Shown here piece after piece: positions 10,701 to 19,440 of a stretch of 64,000 bases of DNA. The stretch lies in assembly GCF_001889165.1 (NCBI RefSeq), contig NZ_CP016020.1:842501-906500 (forward strand), read 5' to 3'. The notes under the pieces are model-generated. The model ran no database searches. It was not told the DNA's origin and saw nothing but the letters and a program-made list of their open reading frames with translations. Position 1 is the stretch's first letter. Every line of letters starts with the position of its first letter. The stretch comes from Bacillus weihaiensis (GTDB lineage: Bacteria; Bacillota; Bacilli; Bacillales; Bacillaceae). A program made the translations under genes and the position numbers.

Positions 10701-11111
10701 GGATGTTCCAGACATTTGTTTTTACTAAAAAGGTGTTACCTAACCTTTATTACTGTTGAATATGAATGAGTCTACTAAATAAGTCAACATTCATATGAAA
10801 TATTCTTGTAAACAAGAACGCTTACTGTGAGGGGAAATCACCGAATTTTAGGATTTTTTTATAAGCAAAAACAAAAAAAGTGGTTGGGTAAAAATAACGG
10901 GTTCTCCTTTGGGAGAGAAAACAATAAAATAAACCATTAAAAGACAGACCAATTATCAGAGTATTGGTTTGTCTTTTTTATTGCTAAATAAAGGTTTAAG
11001 TTGATATTCTAATAAAAATAACAGTAAACGATCATATACAATAAAGGTGGACAATAGCTATTGTCCTTGCTGATTAGAGGGCTATTTCTATGTTGATAAG
11101 GGGTGTTAATC
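10701..11111 (+). promoter_or_regulatory. Intergenic region with an 18-bp perfect palindrome
   Basis: About 400 bases between glgP and the WGR gene. They hold the glg terminator (10939-10979), a small TTCTC/GAGAA hairpin around 10902-10919, and a perfect 18-base palindrome GGACAATAGCTATTGTCC at 11049-11066, 46 bases before the next start codon. The palindrome could be an operator or a 5'-UTR hairpin. A TATACA hexamer lies just before it (11035-11040) but no good -35 precedes it. Confidence 0.5.
10939..10979 (+). terminator. Terminator of the glg operon
   Basis: Stem AAAAGACAGACCAAT/ATTGGTTTGTCTTTT (one G-T pair) followed by T6. Confidence 0.92.
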
Positions 11112-11642
11112 TTGATTAAGATGACTAAACAGGTTGATGATGAGGTTTTGTATTGGGAAGTTTGGCAAGATGGTAAGACGCTTGTAATTCATTACGGTAC
11201 TATTGGAGATACTGGTGAGACTGAGGAAAAGAAATTATCACTATTTCAAAAGGCAGAAAAGTTTATGGATGAATTAGCAGAAGAAAAAGCTAATGAGGGA
11301 TACGATTATCTAGATGAAGATGAACTATTCGAGCTTGTTGTACAATATAGCTATGAAGAAGACCAGATGGAAGCAACTCTTGAAAAGCGACATCACGTTG
11401 AGGATTTAATGAATGAATGTTTAGGTTGGACAGGCAACGGTGCTTGTGATGGCGGAGATATAGGTAGTGGTACAGCTAATATTGTAAACTCTGTTATTGA
11501 TGTTGAAAAAGCAACACAAACAATTATAGAAGAACTAAAGAACAATAACCTACTTGAAGGAGTAAAAATTGCTTATTTAAACCCTGAAGACGAAAAATAC
11601 ATCGCTTTGTATCCAGAAGGAGCCGATTTCGACCTAATGTAA
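11112..11642 (+). CDS. WGR-domain protein of unknown function
   Basis: 176 residues. The N-terminal ~65 residues fit the WGR domain: YWEVWQDGKTLVIHYGTIGD, then K-rich and EKANEGYDY segments. WGR domains occur in PARPs, MolR and bacterial nucleic-acid-linked proteins and typically contact nucleic acid. The rest is acidic, with no motif I recognise (WTGNGACDGGDIGSG stands out at about 100). The motif near the start, WEVWQ, lacks a canonical WGR tripeptide, having HYGTIG where RYGRIG is common. Start TTG 11112 is 9 bases from AAGGGG. It stands alone between two terminators, so function is open. Confidence 0.75.
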   Translation: MIKMTKQVDDEVLYWEVWQDGKTLVIHYGTIGDTGETEEKKLSLFQKAEKFMDELAEEKANEGYDYLDEDELFELVVQYSYEEDQMEATLEKRHHVEDLMNECLGWTGNGACDGGDIGSGTANIVNSVIDVEKATQTIIEELKNNNLLEGVKIAYLNPEDEKYIALYPEGADFDLM

Positions 11643-11675
11643 AAGAGCATTGAGGCATCTCAATGCTCTTTTTTT
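11643..11675 (+). terminator. Terminator of the WGR gene
   Basis: Stem AAGAGCATTGAG/CTCAATGCTCTT with loop GCAT and T7, starting directly after the stop codon. Confidence 0.95.
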
Positions 11676-11799
11676 GTTATTTTCTATGTTAATTGTATTG
11701 CTAAAACAAAGTGATTTATGCAATATAAATTTACTTCCCCTCCGAAAAGTGAACCCGTCAGGGTAAAAAAAAATCATTTTTTTAAAAGACGAAAGACGA

Positions 11800-12143
11800 A
11801 CAATTATCTTTTTGCACGTTGTTCCTTATTAACATGTTGTGGTGGAAGAACAAGTACGTTCCATTCCGCTGCATCCCCTTGCTTTCCGCGGGAAAAAATG
11901 AACTGCTTTTTCATAGGGAGGAAGCTTTAGCCTCATCGGCTACGCCTGTGGGGTCTCACCCTTCCCTCCACCTCCCGACGGAGTCAAGTGTCTTTTCGCT
12001 CCATTGCACTAGCGATTAACAATCGTATTCATAAACAATACATGTAGTGATAAAGAATAAAACCCGAACGATATGGGAGATTTTCATTGGAAAATCACCT
12101 AATAGTTCGGGTTTCTCATTAACTGAAACACTTATGTCCCAGC
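11800..12143 (+). repeat. Dispersed ~345-bp repeat, copy A
   Basis: About 345 bases, closely similar over the full length to 38297-38644 in the same orientation. Landmarks are GTTCCATTCCGCTGCATCC, TTGCTTTCCGCGGG, CGGCTACGCCTGTGGGG, GGAGTCAAGTGTCTTTTCGC, and a closing hairpin AAACCCGAAC/GTTCGGGTTT (12060-12114). The CACTTG-type and CCGCGG arms have complements later in the unit, so it can fold. Short reading frames across it are not conserved between copies in a coding manner. It sits between the WGR gene and the leftward AIM24 gene, and its hairpin can terminate both. Confidence 0.85.
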
Positions 12144-12159
12144 TGCTTTTTTCTATCAA

Positions 12160-12951
12160 TCAATCTCCATCTAACAAACGACCTATTCCACCAAGAAAAC
12201 TTCCTTCTCCACGTGAATCTCCACCTGAAGACGGTGCACTTGCAATCACGCGGTCCGCTAGACGGCTAAATGGTAAGGTTTGAATCCAGACAGTCCCAGG
12301 TCCCTCAACGGTAGCAAAGAACAATCCTTCTCCACCAAAAAAGGCTGATTTTATTTTTCCAACATATTCAATATTGTAATCAACCTCTTTACTTAAAGCG
12401 ACAAGACATCCTGTATCAACTCGCAATTTTTCTCCAGGTTGTAAATCTCTACGGATAATGGTTCCTCCTGCATGTAAAAAGGCAAGTCCGTCACCTTCAA
12501 GCTTTTGCATAATAAAGCCTTCTCCACCAAAAAAACCTGTTCCTAATTTTTTCTGAAAGTCGATTCCAATTGAAACACCTTTAGCGGCGCATAAAAACGA
12601 ATCTTTTTGACATATAACTTTTCCACCTAACTCACTTAAATCAACAGGGATAATTTTTCCTGGATAGGGAGCTGCAAAGGATACGCGCTTCTTACCTACA
12701 CCTTTATTTGTGAATACTGTCATAAATAAGCTCTCTCCAGTTATGACTCGTTTACCTGCTCCAACAAGCTTACCTAAGAACCCTTTTTGACTGTTATCTC
12801 CATCACCAAAGATGGTTTCCATATCAATTCCATCTTCCATCATCATCATGCCACCAGCTTCGGCAACGACGCTCTCGCTTGGGTCTAACTCAATTTCTAC
12901 ACATTGCATATCATCTCCGTGTAGAACGTAATCAATTTCATGTGCGTTCAT
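12160..12951 (-). CDS. AIM24/TIGR00266 family protein
   Basis: 263 residues, rich in Gly and beta-strand, without signal peptide or membrane segment. It matches the AIM24-like family (TIGR00266): [16 protein letters not shown] near 35-50, [18 protein letters not shown] near 65-80, and repeated [15 protein letters not shown] / [20 protein letters not shown] segments. These repeats give the double beta-solenoid-like fold seen in the family. Cellular role is unknown; relatives are found beside stress or TerD-type genes. The ATG at 12951 follows GGGGGGA with a 6-base gap. It is monocistronic, bounded downstream by the repeat hairpin. Confidence 0.9.
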   Translation of the reverse strand: MNAHEIDYVLHGDDMQCVEIELDPSESVVAEAGGMMMMEDGIDMETIFGDGDNSQKGFLGKLVGAGKRVITGESLFMTVFTNKGVGKKRVSFAAPYPGKIIPVDLSELGGKVICQKDSFLCAAKGVSIGIDFQKKLGTGFFGGEGFIMQKLEGDGLAFLHAGGTIIRRDLQPGEKLRVDTGCLVALSKEVDYNIEYVGKIKSAFFGGEGLFFATVEGPGTVWIQTLPFSRLADRVIASAPSSGGDSRGEGSFLGGIGRLLDGD

Positions 12952-13151
12952 GATAAATCCCCCCAAAAAGATTAGATACGTTCTTTTATTCTCTATATGA
13001 TGATGAATTCCCTGCCTGTTTCATTGATTTGTAAGAAAAGAATAAGATTGATTAGAGGGAAAAAGAGAATTAGTTCGCTTTACTCTTTTCCCTTTTCTCA
13101 AAGGGTCTAGAGCAAGAACGATTCGTTCAGATTATAGGTACATAAGACAAA

Positions 13152-13271
13152 GAGGCTGGGACAAAACAAAGAGCCAGGCACCCTCCGATACAATCTATTG
13201 TGTGCACTAGATAAATCAGTGCGTACATATAGTCGTTACGATAAGGTGCCAGGCACTTCTGTCCCAGCCTC
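13152..13271. repeat. 120-bp hairpin repeat, copy 1
   Basis: Ends form a 12-bp perfect inverted repeat GAGGCTGGGACA/TGTCCCAGCCTC. Inside are GGCACC/GGTGCC and a GCACT/AGTGC hairpin. Near-identical copies lie at 34655, 40915 and 63811, and a deletion derivative at 61619. It lies just past the yteA stop codon on the minus strand and probably serves as its terminator. Confidence 0.93.
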
Positions 13272-13274
13272 ATT

Positions 13275-14042
13275 TTAAAGTTCTTCTTCGGTATATGGAT
13301 CCTTTTCATAAGGAGGTAAATCTCCAAAAATGGTCATTAAACCGTCCTCGTCTAACATATCTTCATACTTCTCGTGTAATTTAGTGGGGTATATGGTGAT
13401 TTCATTTCCTTCTATATCAGTGCCGACGAAGTTTTCATAATCTTCAACATAGCCATCAGGCTCTTGAGATTCCATATATACATCATTATAATGGTCAACA
13501 TTTGGATTAGATAAATCTGACGGCGTTTCGGAAGACCCATAGCTGTTGACTACTTGGTAGGTGTCTTCTGCGTCAAATGCAACATTTTCGTCTTGTTCAT
13601 CATAATTAAATTTCCCAAATGGGGGCATAAGCACACCTTCTTCAACTGGGCGATTGTGTGAGACAACCTGCTCAGGTGCATGCTCCTTACACGTAGTAGT
13701 TGTAGGTATTGCATCAAGTCGTTCAAGAGGTATATCAATTCCACACACCTCACATTTTCCATATGTTCCATTCTCAATTGCTTGTAAAGCTCTTTCAATA
13801 TCATGTAATTCTTCTTCCGTATGTTCATTAAGAGCAAGGTCTTTTTCTCGCTCATATAATTCAGTTGCATCATCTGCCGGATGATTGTCATAACTTGAAA
13901 GTTCCCCCACAGATTCGTGAGGATGCTCCTCTTCCAACCCATAATGTTCATTCATTTCGAAGCGGTGGTTAATTTCTTCCTTCATTACCTGAAGCTGTGA
14001 GCGGAAGGTCTCAATTTGTTGTGAATTTAGCAAACCATCCAC
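13275..14042 (-). CDS. yteA: YteA, DksA/TraR-type zinc-finger protein
   Basis: 255 residues, highly acidic, matching the Bacillus YteA family (TIGR02890). An N-terminal coiled coil (about 1-90, with ELSSYDNHPADDATELYEREKD) leads to a DksA-like finger at about 95-120: CEVCGIDIPLERLDAIPT then TTCKEHAP. Here the knuckle keeps CxxC and ends in C-KEH, so zinc could still bind through C, C, C and H; B. subtilis YteA, as I recall it, has lost most of these cysteines. A conserved acidic C-terminal part ends EEDMLDEDG-type. It probably binds RNA polymerase or acts in sporulation; function is not established. ATG follows GGAAGGAG. Confidence 0.92.
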   Translation of the reverse strand: MDGLLNSQQIETFRSQLQVMKEEINHRFEMNEHYGLEEEHPHESVGELSSYDNHPADDATELYEREKDLALNEHTEEELHDIERALQAIENGTYGKCEVCGIDIPLERLDAIPTTTTCKEHAPEQVVSHNRPVEEGVLMPPFGKFNYDEQDENVAFDAEDTYQVVNSYGSSETPSDLSNPNVDHYNDVYMESQEPDGYVEDYENFVGTDIEGNEITIYPTKLHEKYEDMLDEDGLMTIFGDLPPYEKDPYTEEEL

Positions 14043-14143
14043 GCTCCTTCCTATATATTCTTTCTATAGGTAGTATGAGCAGGAATAGGGAAAACATGAT
14101 TGTTAATATGTACTAACAATAGTGGAGGATCATATACGTAAAC

Positions 14144-14170
14144 AAAAAACACAGGGAAGTCCCTGTGCTT
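14144..14170 (-). terminator. Terminator of menA
   Basis: On the minus strand GCACAGGGA/TCCCTGTGT closes a tight hairpin followed by T6, starting at the menA stop codon. Confidence 0.92.
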
Positions 14171-15101
14171 ACAAGTAGTGTCCGATAAATAATCCAATCG
14201 CTAAAAGAAAGCCAAATTGGACGTTTGTTTGTGCAGTTGCCTTCATCGCTGGCATCATTTCAATAGGTAATGTTTTTCCGATAAATAGTTTAACCGCTTT
14301 AAAGGCTTTCGGAGTGCTTAATAGGACAAGTAATGTCCAAAAAGATGTTAAACCTGAAAATAATAAGATAAAGATGATGAGATAGGCTGTTAAAAACATG
14401 CCTGCTAAAAAGATGATCGAATTTTTTTTACCTAACAATATGGCCAGTGTTTTTCGACCATTTTCTTTGTCACCGTCTAAATCACGAATATTGTTAGCTG
14501 TTAGAATTGCTCCAACTAACAGTGCAACAGGTAAAGAAATAAGAAAACTCTTCATCGTTACGGTTTCAGTTTGGATAAAAAAGGCTATTAATATAATAAC
14601 ATTACCCATAAAAAATCCAGCTACTAGCTCTCCAAATGGTGTGTAGGCTATTGGAATTGGCCCACCAGTGTAAAAATAACCAGCTAGCATGCAAATAATT
14701 CCAATAACGGCAACCCACCAGGAAGACATAAGACATATATAAAGACCAATTAATGTTGCGATACCAAAAAAGATAAAGGCTAAATTTAGTACCGTACGTG
14801 CTTTTATTCCGTTCCTTACGATTGCTCCGCCAATACCGACTGAGTTCTCGTTGTCTAGACCACGTTTATAATCAAAATACTCATTAAACATATTTGTTGC
14901 TGCTTGAATTAGAATTGATGCTACAAGCATTGCGATGAATAATGAGAGTTTTATGGATCCTTCGTGTAAAGCCAATACAGTTCCTATTGTAACGGGAATA
15001 AATGCAGCTGAAAGAGTATGTGGACGTAGAAGCATCCACCAAACTTTCCAACCTTTTTCCTTATTAACAGTAGGAAGATGTGGCGTTGTCTGAGGTTGCA
15101 T
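14169..15101 (-). CDS. menA: 1,4-dihydroxy-2-naphthoate polyprenyltransferase MenA
   Basis: Integral membrane UbiA-family prenyltransferase that attaches the polyprenyl chain to DHNA, giving demethylmenaquinone. The first Asp-rich motif is NMFNEYFDYKRGLDNENS (about 82-100) and the second is NNIRDLDGDKENGRKTLA (about 205-222). About eight or nine hydrophobic segments; 310 residues. ATG 15101 has AAAGGAGA 6 bases upstream; the open frame extends 29 codons further but without a site. It is divergent from menF, so both halves of menaquinone synthesis share the intervening regulatory region. Confidence 0.96.
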   Translation of the reverse strand: MQPQTTPHLPTVNKEKGWKVWWMLLRPHTLSAAFIPVTIGTVLALHEGSIKLSLFIAMLVASILIQAATNMFNEYFDYKRGLDNENSVGIGGAIVRNGIKARTVLNLAFIFFGIATLIGLYICLMSSWWVAVIGIICMLAGYFYTGGPIPIAYTPFGELVAGFFMGNVIILIAFFIQTETVTMKSFLISLPVALLVGAILTANNIRDLDGDKENGRKTLAILLGKKNSIIFLAGMFLTAYLIIFILLFSGLTSFWTLLVLLSTPKAFKAVKLFIGKTLPIEMMPAMKATAQTNVQFGFLLAIGLFIGHYL

Positions 15102-15159
15102 ACCATCTCTCCTTTTTTTTACAAAAAACCAATCATTCATACAAACGACTCCATAAAAT

Positions 15160-15188
15160 AGTTTAGAAAAATATATAAGGGGTGTCAA
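15160..15188 (-). promoter_or_regulatory. Probable sigma-A promoter of menA
   Basis: On the minus strand TTGACA (15183-15188) and TAAACT (15160-15165) are separated by 17 bases, leaving a leader of about 50 bases. Confidence 0.6.
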
Positions 15189-15409
15189 TCCTTTTCATAT
15201 CTGCAATTGTAGCTTATTATTACCAGTAATGCCTATAAAATCATCAATTGTTCAATACGTTTTCATTTTAATCCGTTACGTCAAGATATATAATAAGGAT
15301 ATCATACGATTTTTAAACAAAGATTTTAACTTAATTAATTGCTAAACATTTGATGACTAACAGAAACTAAAAGGATAAAGACCTTTAAATAGATAACTTG
15401 GATGATCTA

Positions 15410-15438
15410 TTGACACTCCTTTAAGCTAGGTGTATCTT
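15410..15438 (+). promoter_or_regulatory. Sigma-A promoter of the menFDHB(EC) operon
   Basis: TTGACA (15410-15415), a 17-base spacer, and TATCTT (15433-15438), about 36 bases before the menF start. Confidence 0.8.
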
Positions 15439-15473
15439 AATAAAAGCAATTTTTTAGTGTCGGGGGGATAAGC

Positions 15474-16874
15474 TTGATAACAACATTGGACGATACAATG
15501 AAAGAACATATAGAACAAGCATTAGAAGAGGCGAAGCAGACGAATCAATCGGTTATTGTCAGCCGGGTTAAAGAAGTGGATGCAATTAACCCCCTCCATT
15601 TCTATGCTTCAGGAGAAAAGCTTTTCTTTGGAGAGCGATTTATTTGGTCTACCCCAGAACGAGACTTTACATTAATCGGACTAGGAAAAGAACATGTCTT
15701 TGAAAATAATAAAACAAGTGAGCGTTTTTCGGATATTGAAAGTGAATGGAAGCGCTTAAATAAAAAGATTGTTTCAAACTATACTCAACAGCTAGGAACT
15801 GGTCCGTTGCTTTTTGGTGGGTTTTCGTTTGATCCTTCAAAAGAAAAAAATACATTGTGGCAGAATTTCCCGGAAGCGAAATTCGTTCTTCCAACAATGA
15901 TGCTAACACGATTGAATCATAAAACATTCATTACCGTTAACAGGATGATTACACCGTATGATCAGCTAGATGATTGTATTAAGCACTTTGAACAAACTTT
16001 AGAAGTGTCTTTTCACCCAATAGATTGTGAAAAAGTTAACGAATTCTCAGAAATTGAATACCAAACCTCACAGTGGCTTAAAGCAGTAGAAAAAGCAACA
16101 AACGATATTAAGGAAGAGAAAATAGACAAAGTTGTTTTAGCACGAGAGGTTCATTTGAAATTCACAGAAGAAATTAATTCTAATAACGTGATCAGTCGAT
16201 TGCAAAAAGAGCAACCTACTAGCTTTATCTTTGGTTTGGAAAATGGAAATCAAAACTTTGTGGGTGCTACACCGGAAAGATTAATAAAAAAAGTGGATCA
16301 AGAAGTTTCTTCCACCTGTCTTGCTGGATCTATTAAAAGAGGGAAGACAAAAAAGCAGGATCTTGTATTAGGAGAGCAGCTTTTAAATGATCGGAAAAAT
16401 TTAATTGAACATACTATCGTCGTGAAGATGATAAAAGAGGCTTTAAATGAATGCTGCTACGAGATCATCTCTCCTAAAGCTCCAGCATTGCTTAAAACAA
16501 AAAGCATCCAACATTTATATACTCCCGTTAAGGGCTATATAAAGAAAGGGAATTCGTTATTATCTCTAGTTGATAAGCTACATCCGACTCCTGCTTTAGG
16601 AGGCTTTCCTAAGCAAAAGGCGATTGAAAAAATTAGAGAGTTGGAGCCAATGCATAGAGGGTGGTATGCAGCGCCTATAGGTTGGATTGATCATGAAGAT
16701 AATGGTGAGTTTGTTGTGGCAATTCGTTCAGGCTTATTAGAAGGACACAATGCTGCTTTATTTGCAGGTTGTGGAGTTGTAGCTGAGTCTGATCCTAAGT
16801 CAGAATATCTAGAAACGAAAATTAAACTTAAACCGATGCTGTCAGCTCTAGGAGGTTTAGAGAATGAATGGTGA
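15474..16874 (+). CDS. menF: Isochorismate synthase MenF
   Basis: Converts chorismate to isochorismate, the entry to menaquinone synthesis. 466 residues. The C-terminal chorismate-binding domain shows KVVLAREVHLKF (about 220), GATPERLIKK (about 265), CLAGSIKRGK (about 283), LHPTPALGGFPK (about 370), and the Mg-binding AGCGVVAESDPKSEY then E-TKIKLKP near the end. TTG 15474 follows GGGGGGA. It overlaps menD by 11 bases. The LHPTPALGG segment and place in the operon favour menaquinone use over siderophore synthesis. Confidence 0.96.
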   Translation: MITTLDDTMKEHIEQALEEAKQTNQSVIVSRVKEVDAINPLHFYASGEKLFFGERFIWSTPERDFTLIGLGKEHVFENNKTSERFSDIESEWKRLNKKIVSNYTQQLGTGPLLFGGFSFDPSKEKNTLWQNFPEAKFVLPTMMLTRLNHKTFITVNRMITPYDQLDDCIKHFEQTLEVSFHPIDCEKVNEFSEIEYQTSQWLKAVEKATNDIKEEKIDKVVLAREVHLKFTEEINSNNVISRLQKEQPTSFIFGLENGNQNFVGATPERLIKKVDQEVSSTCLAGSIKRGKTKKQDLVLGEQLLNDRKNLIEHTIVVKMIKEALNECCYEIISPKAPALLKTKSIQHLYTPVKGYIKKGNSLLSLVDKLHPTPALGGFPKQKAIEKIRELEPMHRGWYAAPIGWIDHEDNGEFVVAIRSGLLEGHNAALFAGCGVVAESDPKSEYLETKIKLKPMLSALGGLENEW

Positions 16875-18609
16875 TTCATTTACTCACTTTGTAGCAAACT
16901 TCGTCGATGAACTAGTGCGTAAAGGGGTAGAGCATGTTGTGATTAGTCCAGGATCACGCTCTACTCCCTTAGCAATTTTAATGTGTGAACATCCGTTGTT
17001 GAAAACGTACGTTAATATCGATGAAAGATCTGCTGGTTTTTTTGCCATTGGATTAGCCAAGTCTATCAAAAAGCCTGTTGCACTACTTTGTACATCTGGT
17101 ACAGCTGCAGCAAATTACTATCCGGCTGTTGTTGAAGCGTATTACTCACGTGTGCCTTTACTCGTTTTAACAGCAGACCGTCCACACGAATTAAGGGATA
17201 TTGGTGCCCCTCAAGTAATTGATCAGATTCAGCTGTATGGGAAATATCCTAAATGGTTTGTTGATGTTGCTATCCCTGAAGAGAATGAAGGGATCCTTCG
17301 TTATGTAAGGACGATTGCAGGACGAGCAGTCGGTTTAGCTATGACAAAGCCAGCCGGAGTTATCCATCTCAATTTTCCATTTCGTGAACCATTAGTACCA
17401 AATTTAAAAATAGAGAATTTATGGGGTACTTACGAAAATCGACAGGAATATCTTTCAACAACTATTGGTACCCAGACAGTTAATTCTCATCAGTTGCAAG
17501 CCATTATTGAAGTGATAAAAGGCACTCAAAATGGACTAATTGTCTGTGGTGATCAACAAGATTCTACATATAAACAACATGTTATACAGTTATCAGCCTC
17601 ATTAAAATATCCTATACTTGCAGATCCACTTTCACAGTTGCGAGCTGGGCATAAGGAAAATAGTATTATTGATTGTTATGATACTTTACTTAAAGATCCG
17701 GAAATTGCAGAGAAGTTAAAACCTGATGTTATCATTAGATTTGGAGCAATGCCAGTATCAAAGCCATTAACGACTCTATTGAAAAAAAATCCGCAAATTA
17801 CTCAGATCGTCATCGATCCTAGTGGAAGTTATCGTGATACAACGTTAAACGCATCACATATTGTACTATGTGAGGAAGCTACTTTTTGCAAAACGTTAGT
17901 GGAATCAATAGAGGAAAAAGCAATGACTGCCTATTATCAAATTTGGTTGAAGTGTCATGAGCTACATCGTACTTTACTAGAACAAGCCTTGCTGCCAATT
18001 ACAGATTTGTTTGAAGGGAAGATTGTCAACGAGATTCAGCGAGTGCTCCCAAGTGAAAGTAGACTTATGATCGGTAACAGTATGCCAATTAGAGATATTG
18101 ATACTTACTTTAGAAATACACCAAAAAAAATAGATCTCTATTGTAACCGAGGGGCAAATGGTATTGATGGCACAAATTCGACAGCTTTAGGGCTAAGTGT
18201 GGAACGTTCAAAGCCGACATTTCTTTTAGTTGGTGATTTATCCTTTTATCATGACCTGAATGGATTATTGGCTGCAAAAGTAAATCAACTCGATTTAACG
18301 ATTATCCTGATTAATAATGATGGAGGAGGAATCTTTTCATTCCTTCCACAATCTAATGAAGAACGTCATTTTGAAACACTATTCGGTACACCTATCGGCT
18401 TGGATTTCTCTAAGGCCGTTGACATGTATGGAGGAGAATTTCACAGTATGACAAGTTGGGATCAATTCCATCAATATTTTAGCGAAGAGTGGGAGAATCA
18501 TGGACTTAAGGTGATTGAAATCAAAACAGATCGCAAAAGTCGTGTCAAAGTTCATCGGGATTTGTTATATCATGTTTCCCAGGAAATAAAGAAAGCTGTT
18601 CTCTCATGA
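16864..18609 (+). CDS. menD: SEPHCHC synthase MenD
   Basis: Thiamine-diphosphate enzyme joining isochorismate and 2-oxoglutarate to give SEPHCHC. 581 residues. The N-terminal Pyr domain has VISPGSRSTPLAI (about 24-36), the nearby ERSAGFFAIGLAK segment and LCTSGTAAANY. The C-terminal PP domain has the ThDP motif running from VGDLSFYHDLNG to ILINNDGGGIFSFLP (about 456-497). ATG 16864 is placed by AGGAGG spaced 8 bases; it lies inside the end of menF. Its stop overlaps the menH start. Confidence 0.97.
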   Translation: MNGDSFTHFVANFVDELVRKGVEHVVISPGSRSTPLAILMCEHPLLKTYVNIDERSAGFFAIGLAKSIKKPVALLCTSGTAAANYYPAVVEAYYSRVPLLVLTADRPHELRDIGAPQVIDQIQLYGKYPKWFVDVAIPEENEGILRYVRTIAGRAVGLAMTKPAGVIHLNFPFREPLVPNLKIENLWGTYENRQEYLSTTIGTQTVNSHQLQAIIEVIKGTQNGLIVCGDQQDSTYKQHVIQLSASLKYPILADPLSQLRAGHKENSIIDCYDTLLKDPEIAEKLKPDVIIRFGAMPVSKPLTTLLKKNPQITQIVIDPSGSYRDTTLNASHIVLCEEATFCKTLVESIEEKAMTAYYQIWLKCHELHRTLLEQALLPITDLFEGKIVNEIQRVLPSESRLMIGNSMPIRDIDTYFRNTPKKIDLYCNRGANGIDGTNSTALGLSVERSKPTFLLVGDLSFYHDLNGLLAAKVNQLDLTIILINNDGGGIFSFLPQSNEERHFETLFGTPIGLDFSKAVDMYGGEFHSMTSWDQFHQYFSEEWENHGLKVIEIKTDRKSRVKVHRDLLYHVSQEIKKAVLS

Positions 18610-19418
18610 AGGTAAGAGGTGTTAACTACAACGTAGAAATTTATAACGGAAATCAAGGGAAGGAAAGGCTCATTCTCCTACATGGATTCACAGGTTCAAC
18701 TAAAAGCTGGATGCATGTCTTGGATCATTTCTCACAATTTGAGCTGATTTTAATTGACTTAATCGGTCATGGTCAAACGGAGAGTCCTAAAGATGTTTTA
18801 CGATATTCGATGGAAGAAGTAGTGAATGATATAAAAGAGATGATGGACATGCTAGAAATATCTCATACAAATATGCTAGGATATTCTATGGGAGGAAGAG
18901 TTGCCTTATCATTCACTGTGAGATTTCCTCAGTATATAAATAAGTTAGTACTAGAAAGTAGTTCACCGGGTTTAAATAATGAGGAAGATCGAATACAAAG
19001 GATAGAGGCTGATACTAAATTAGCCAAAGATATTATGAGCTCTGATGATCTCTCTCATTTTGTTCGTAGGTGGGAGGATATTCCTCTCTTTAAGAGTCAA
19101 AAAAGACTACCAGACTCAGTACAATCACGAATCAGATACCAAAGATTAAGGAATTCACCTCGTGGATTAGCTAATAGTTTAATGGGTATGGGTACTGGGG
19201 TACAGCCTTCATTATGGCATGAGTTAAAAAGGGTGAAAACTCCTGTGCTATTACTAAGTGGTGAATTAGATCGAAAATTTTGTGAAATAGCTAAACAGAT
19301 GATGCAGCAGCTTGAAAATTCTAGTAAAAAAGAAATTATTGATGTTGGGCATGCAATTCATGTAGAACAACCACAGATTTTTGGTAAAATAGTAAATGAG
19401 TTTCTATTAAGAAATTAA
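18606..19418 (+). CDS. menH: SHCHC synthase MenH
   Basis: Alpha/beta hydrolase-fold lyase that eliminates pyruvate from SEPHCHC to give SHCHC. 270 residues. Oxyanion segment LLHGFTGSTKSW (about 23-34), nucleophile Ser in GYSMGGRV (about 96-103), Asp in LSGELDRKF (about 220), and His in GHAIHVEQP (about 248-256). Arg-rich middle region (RYQRLRNSPRGLANSL) matches the substrate pocket of B. subtilis MenH. ATG overlaps the menD stop (ATGA), indicating translational coupling. Confidence 0.96.
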   Translation: MKVRGVNYNVEIYNGNQGKERLILLHGFTGSTKSWMHVLDHFSQFELILIDLIGHGQTESPKDVLRYSMEEVVNDIKEMMDMLEISHTNMLGYSMGGRVALSFTVRFPQYINKLVLESSSPGLNNEEDRIQRIEADTKLAKDIMSSDDLSHFVRRWEDIPLFKSQKRLPDSVQSRIRYQRLRNSPRGLANSLMGMGTGVQPSLWHELKRVKTPVLLLSGELDRKFCEIAKQMMQQLENSSKKEIIDVGHAIHVEQPQIFGKIVNEFLLRN

Positions 19419-19440
19419 ATTTTGAACAGGAGGAACTACA

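Noticed and set aside
11718-12283. Two or three short frames over the 345-bp repeat copy A
   Set aside because: They follow repeat structure, are not kept in the same frame in copy B, and lack good ribosome sites.
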